Below the pieces are notes generated by a model. That model did not search any database, was not told the DNA's origin, and was given only the letters and a program-made list of their open reading frames with translations. A stretch of 64,000 nt of DNA from Verrucomicrobiota bacterium (GTDB lineage Bacteria > Verrucomicrobiota > Verrucomicrobiia > Verrucomicrobiales > Akkermansiaceae): positions 124,001 to 188,000 of the forward strand of contig JAFLEH010000008.1 in NCBI GenBank assembly GCA_017301995.1, written 5' to 3'. Positions 60,987-64,000 of this stretch are shown here, piece after piece (position 1 is the stretch's first letter; each line of letters opens with the position of its first letter). Position numbers and translations under genes: made by a program.

Positions 60987-62351
60987 CTACTCGCAGCGGA
61001 TCACGGTGGCGATGGGATCGGGGAGTTCGGTTGGAAGTTCGATCACGGATTGCTTGTCGCCCGCGGTCACCTTGAGCGCCTGGCCGCCGGCCAGGAGAGT
61101 GGCTTTGGAGGTCTTGAACGGGACGGTTAGACGGCCGTCGGCGGGGCGCTTGAAGACGTGGGCGTAGTGGACCGCGCCTTTGCGGGTGAGGCGGCCGTCG
61201 AAGGCGGGCTTGCCGGACTCGGATGCCGTCGTGCCGCGGATGGATTCGGCGTTGACCGCCATCCATTTGCCGATCGCGGAAAACGTGTCCACGGTTTCCT
61301 TGGGGATCGATCCGTCGCCGGTGGGGCCGATGTTGAGCAGATAGTTGCCGCCCTTGCTGGCGATATCCACGAGGTTGCGGATGACGGTTTCGTCGGACTT
61401 CCACTTGTGGTCGTGGCGGTTGTAGCCCCAGGTGGTGTTGAGGGTCATGCAGGTCTCCCAATCGACGCCGGGCAGTCCGGTGGGCGGGATGTGTTGTTCG
61501 GGGGTGACGAAATCGCCGTATTTCGGATCCATCCGGTTGGTGACACTGTCGGTGCCCATGCCGTTGAAGCCGGCTTCGGGAATGCGGAAAAGCCGGTTGT
61601 TCAGGATCACTCCGGGCTGTTTGGCGCGGACTTTTTCCAACAGTTCCATCGCGCGCCACGCCTCGTCGCCCTGGAATCCGGTCGAGCTGTAATCCCACCA
61701 GATCACATCCACCTTGCCGTAGTTGGATATCAATTCATCCACCTGTCCGTGGAGGAAATGGATATATCGATCGTGATCGCGCGGGGTAGGGGCCACGGCG
61801 GGTCCGTCCTTCGGATAGGGCAGGCCCTTGGCCTTGCGGAAATCGTATTGCGGGTGGTGCCAGTCGATCACCGAATGATAGAAACCGACCCTGAGCCCCT
61901 CGGCGCGGAGGGCGTCGGTGATTTCCCTAACCAGGTCACGGTTGAGCAGATCGCCGGCGTCGTAATCGGTGAGTTTGGAGTCGTGCAGCGCGAAGCCTTC
62001 GTGGTGTTTGGTGGTGAAAACGACGTATTGGCATCCGGCCCGTTTGGCCAGCTTGGCCCATTCCCTGGCGAAATCCGGCTTCGGCAGAAACTTCGGAAAC
62101 GCCTGGGCGGCATAGGTGTGCGTATCGGCACCCACGCGCTGCTGGATCCACTCGAGTCCGCCGGAATCGCCCACCATTTTGCCATTCCAATCGCCCGCGA
62201 GGCCGGAATAGAGGCCCCAGTGGACGAACATCCCGAAGCGCGCCTCGCGCCACCACGCCATGCGGGCGTCGCGTTCGGCGGCGGATTCCGCGGCGGACAA
62301 AGGACCCGCCATGAAGGCGATGGCGGCGGTTGCGATGGCGAGATATTTCAT
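60987..62351 (-). CDS. secreted alpha-L-fucosidase (GH29)
   Basis: 454 residues. Signal peptide MKYLAIATAAIAFMAGPLSA. The TIM barrel has ARFGMFVHWGLYSGLAGDW, YVVFTTKHHEGFALHDSKLTDYD, LRVGFYHSVIDWHHPQY and KVDVIWWDYSS, in which the Asp after WW is at the nucleophile position. Also seen is LNTTWGYNRHDHKWKS and NYLLNIGPTGDGSIP, both typical of the family. A C-terminal beta-sandwich of about 90 residues follows. It releases L-fucose from glycans outside the cytoplasm. Start chosen at MKYLAI; an ATG seven codons earlier also exists. The gene stands beside RHS debris downstream. Confidence 0.93.
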   Translation of the reverse strand: MKYLAIATAAIAFMAGPLSAAESAAERDARMAWWREARFGMFVHWGLYSGLAGDWNGKMVGDSGGLEWIQQRVGADTHTYAAQAFPKFLPKPDFAREWAKLAKRAGCQYVVFTTKHHEGFALHDSKLTDYDAGDLLNRDLVREITDALRAEGLRVGFYHSVIDWHHPQYDFRKAKGLPYPKDGPAVAPTPRDHDRYIHFLHGQVDELISNYGKVDVIWWDYSSTGFQGDEAWRAMELLEKVRAKQPGVILNNRLFRIPEAGFNGMGTDSVTNRMDPKYGDFVTPEQHIPPTGLPGVDWETCMTLNTTWGYNRHDHKWKSDETVIRNLVDIASKGGNYLLNIGPTGDGSIPKETVDTFSAIGKWMAVNAESIRGTTASESGKPAFDGRLTRKGAVHYAHVFKRPADGRLTVPFKTSKATLLAGGQALKVTAGDKQSVIELPTELPDPIATVIRCE

Positions 62352-62421
62352 ACTTGGATTGGTGTTGGACAAATCGGAGCCCGCCGATACGGCAATGGCA
62401 AAAGGAATGTTTCAACCCAAA

Positions 62422-63426
62422 TCATGGCTTCGGCTGGAGAAACCGGATCAGGATGGCGTAGTTGGCCGCGCCGCCGCAGGAAAGCGGATTGTTATGTCCG
62501 CCATCGGTTAGGATGCGGGAGCATCCGGGGTTGGCGAATGCCGCCAGCAGCTCTGCGGACTGCTCGGGAGGCACCACCTCGTCCTGTCGGCCGTGGAAAA
62601 TGATCACCGGTGCACGGACCGAGCGCGCGGCATCCACCGGGTTGATCTGATAGGGATCGTAGCCCGCCGTTTTGCGCACCTGGCGGCATACGAGCGGCAC
62701 CAGCAGTTTCATTGATCCGCCGGCGACGCGCGATGCCTGGAAGCGCATCACGCCGGACAGCCGCGCGAAGGGCGCGCACAACGCCACCGCTTCGACTTCC
62801 GGGTGGGACGGCAGCCACTGCACCGCCACCGCCGCGCCCATGCTGTGGCCATAGACGAGGGTTCTCCCGCGCAACAGGCCCTCGCGGCGGAGAAATTGAT
62901 AGACCGTTTCCGCATCGCCGACCTCGCGGACGCCGAAGGTGGCCTTTGCGGGCGCGGCCTCGCCATGGCCGCGGCTGTCCCAGGCGATGCAGCGGTAGCC
63001 CGCGGCGGTCAGCCATTTGGCGGTCCATAGCATGTGCTCTTTGCGGCTGTTGATGCCGTGCAGCATGAGCACGGTGCCGGGATCCTTGCCGGTGGCAGCG
63101 AGATCAAGCCCCGCGGCGGCCAGTTCCTTCCTCCGCGCGGCGTGAGCGGGCGCTTCCGGAATGGGATCCATCACCAGTAGAGGCAGCCGCACGCCGTCCG
63201 GCATCACCACCTCGCGCTTTCGGACTTTCATTCCCTCGGTTTCCGGATGGTCGGAGAGAGCTTGCGCGTCGGCACCGAGATTGTAGCGCCGCGGCTCGGT
63301 TAGACGGACCGCTGCCGCGTCGATCATCCGGCATGAGACGAATCCGAGCGCCACCACCCCGGCCAACAGCATCACCGCGGTCAACCGGAACGCGAATTTC
63401 AGCCAGGAGGAACGGAGGAGTTTCAT
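62422..63426 (-). CDS. alpha/beta hydrolase, membrane- or lipid-anchored
   Basis: 334 residues. An N-terminal hydrophobic segment (FRLTAVMLLAGVVALGFVSC) could be an anchor or lipoprotein signal. The hydrolase fold has MLHGINSRKEHML (oxyanion), YGHSMGAAVAVQW (nucleophile Ser in GHSMG), HGRQDEVVPPEQS (Asp) and LTDGGHNN (His). This matches the family of YqkD/BAAT-like serine hydrolases; substrate unknown. It lies 71 bases upstream of the fucosidase gene and on the same strand, perhaps cotranscribed. Confidence 0.85.
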   Translation of the reverse strand: MKLLRSSWLKFAFRLTAVMLLAGVVALGFVSCRMIDAAAVRLTEPRRYNLGADAQALSDHPETEGMKVRKREVVMPDGVRLPLLVMDPIPEAPAHAARRKELAAAGLDLAATGKDPGTVLMLHGINSRKEHMLWTAKWLTAAGYRCIAWDSRGHGEAAPAKATFGVREVGDAETVYQFLRREGLLRGRTLVYGHSMGAAVAVQWLPSHPEVEAVALCAPFARLSGVMRFQASRVAGGSMKLLVPLVCRQVRKTAGYDPYQINPVDAARSVRAPVIIFHGRQDEVVPPEQSAELLAAFANPGCSRILTDGGHNNPLSCGGAANYAILIRFLQPKP

Positions 63427-63504
63427 GGAAACGGGATTACCTGCGGGATTTCTATCATCGTCGAAGGCGTTTTGGCAATTTCATTTCAAAGGAGTGGCCC
63501 GGCG

Positions 63505-64000
63505 TCACACCCGCGCATGGAGCCAGGTGCCGCGGAAATGCAGCCAGGCGAACACCAGCGCCTGGGTGAACAGGTCCACCGACAGCACGACCCACACGCC
63601 GGTTAGATCGAACCAATCCGTGTGCGAGAACCACCACAGCATGCCCACCCGATAGAACAACATGCTGCCGAACGACCAGCGCATCACCGTGCCGGTGGCC
63701 CCCGCGCCGCGCATCGCGGTCTTGAGCACGATGCAAGTGCCGAAGAACGGCTGCGCCATCGCGCACACCACCAGCAGCGGCGCCGCGAGTTGCAGATGGA
63801 TCCCGCTGGCCGGCGCCATCCAGCCAATCAGTTGATAGCGCGCCAGCACGAACAGCACGCCGATGAGACTCATCATGCCCGCCGCAAGCGCCCAGCAGAC
63901 CCGCACCGCCCGCGCGGCCATTCTCGGCGAACCGGCGCCCAGATACTGGCCCGCCAGCGTGGCCGCCGCGGTGGCGATCGCGAAACCAGGCAGGAAACTC
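63505..64000 (-). CDS. MATE-family efflux transporter (partial, 3' end)
   Basis: Only the C-terminal part (165 codons) lies in the window; the gene continues past 64000. The first readable residues SFLPGFAIATAAATLAGQYLGAGSPRMAARAVR correspond to the MATE segment before helix 8. About four further membrane helices follow. Such proteins export drugs or metabolites using Na+ or H+ gradients. Stop codon at 63505. Confidence 0.85.
   Translation of the reverse strand, partial: SFLPGFAIATAAATLAGQYLGAGSPRMAARAVRVCWALAAGMMSLIGVLFVLARYQLIGWMAPASGIHLQLAAPLLVVCAMAQPFFGTCIVLKTAMRGAGATGTVMRWSFGSMLFYRVGMLWWFSHTDWFDLTGVWVVLSVDLFTQALVFAWLHFRGTWLHARV

Overview
The window is a high-GC bacterial chromosome segment that most resembles Verrucomicrobiota (probably a Luteolibacter/Haloferula-like member of Verrucomicrobiia; I cannot name the genus). 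The main pointers are a PEP-CTERM protein, a giant autotransporter-type beta-strand-repeat protein without a barrel, a hydrazine-synthase-alpha-like di-haem protein fused to a sulfatase-modifying-factor domain, a eukaryotic-type HisA, RHS debris and palindromic repeats starting with GTAG. Many neighbouring genes overlap by 4 bases (stop TGA inside ATGA or GTGA). I see no tRNA, rRNA or CRISPR.

Layout: 1-4000 is a visibly more AT-rich integron cassette array, all on the + strand: six small genes of unknown function separated by attC-like sites, with no integrase in view. The second attC is split by a 429-base ORF-less group IIC intron whose removal restores a perfect core site. 4295-11000 holds a membrane PEGA/SUMF1 protein, obgE, a small exported protein, glgA and an HhH/zinc-ribbon membrane protein. 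11000-17000 holds a thioredoxin-fold lipoprotein and two convergent surface-polysaccharide blocks (membrane protein plus GT4; GT11-rfbB-GT2). 17200-19100 is holA coupled to a half-size TauE protein, and panD. 19100-21000 has a PEP-CTERM protein flanked by clustered palindromic repeats, including 3 x 54 and 3 x 135 base tandem arrays.

21000-30400 has a nucleoside transporter, a PIN-TRAM membrane protein, a DUF3142-like lipoprotein, a processive GT2, an L,D-transpeptidase, an ECF sigma factor followed by a four-repeat acidic exported protein, ribE and hisA. 30500-39900 is a block of large secreted proteins (TSP3-repeat protein, M64-type metallopeptidase with partner, 1606-residue beta-repeat protein), three of which share a C-terminal module. 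40200-44400 contains housekeeping genes (rimO, rlpA, HU, RNase HIII). 44500-49700 is a xanthine-dehydrogenase operon (xdhA-xdhB-membrane protein-xdhC). 49900-54600 has a TrmH-type methyltransferase, a phosphoesterase and the di-haem/SUMF1 fusion.

55400-61000 is a secreted Gfo/Idh/MocA oxidoreductase followed by a mobile-element and RHS graveyard: a 5'-truncated RHS gene with its variable tip, a second tip fused to a signal peptide, IS66 remnants, an AT-rich lipoprotein and another RHS scrap. The window ends with a GH29 fucosidase, an alpha/beta hydrolase and the 3' part of a MATE transporter.

Across the whole window the pentamer CTAAC/GTTAG is conspicuously common inside genes, at the cost of normal codon preference (Leu-Thr as CTA ACC, Val-Arg as GTT AGR, Ala-Asn as GCT AAC). 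All functional assignments come from reading translated sequence and motifs; no database search was run.
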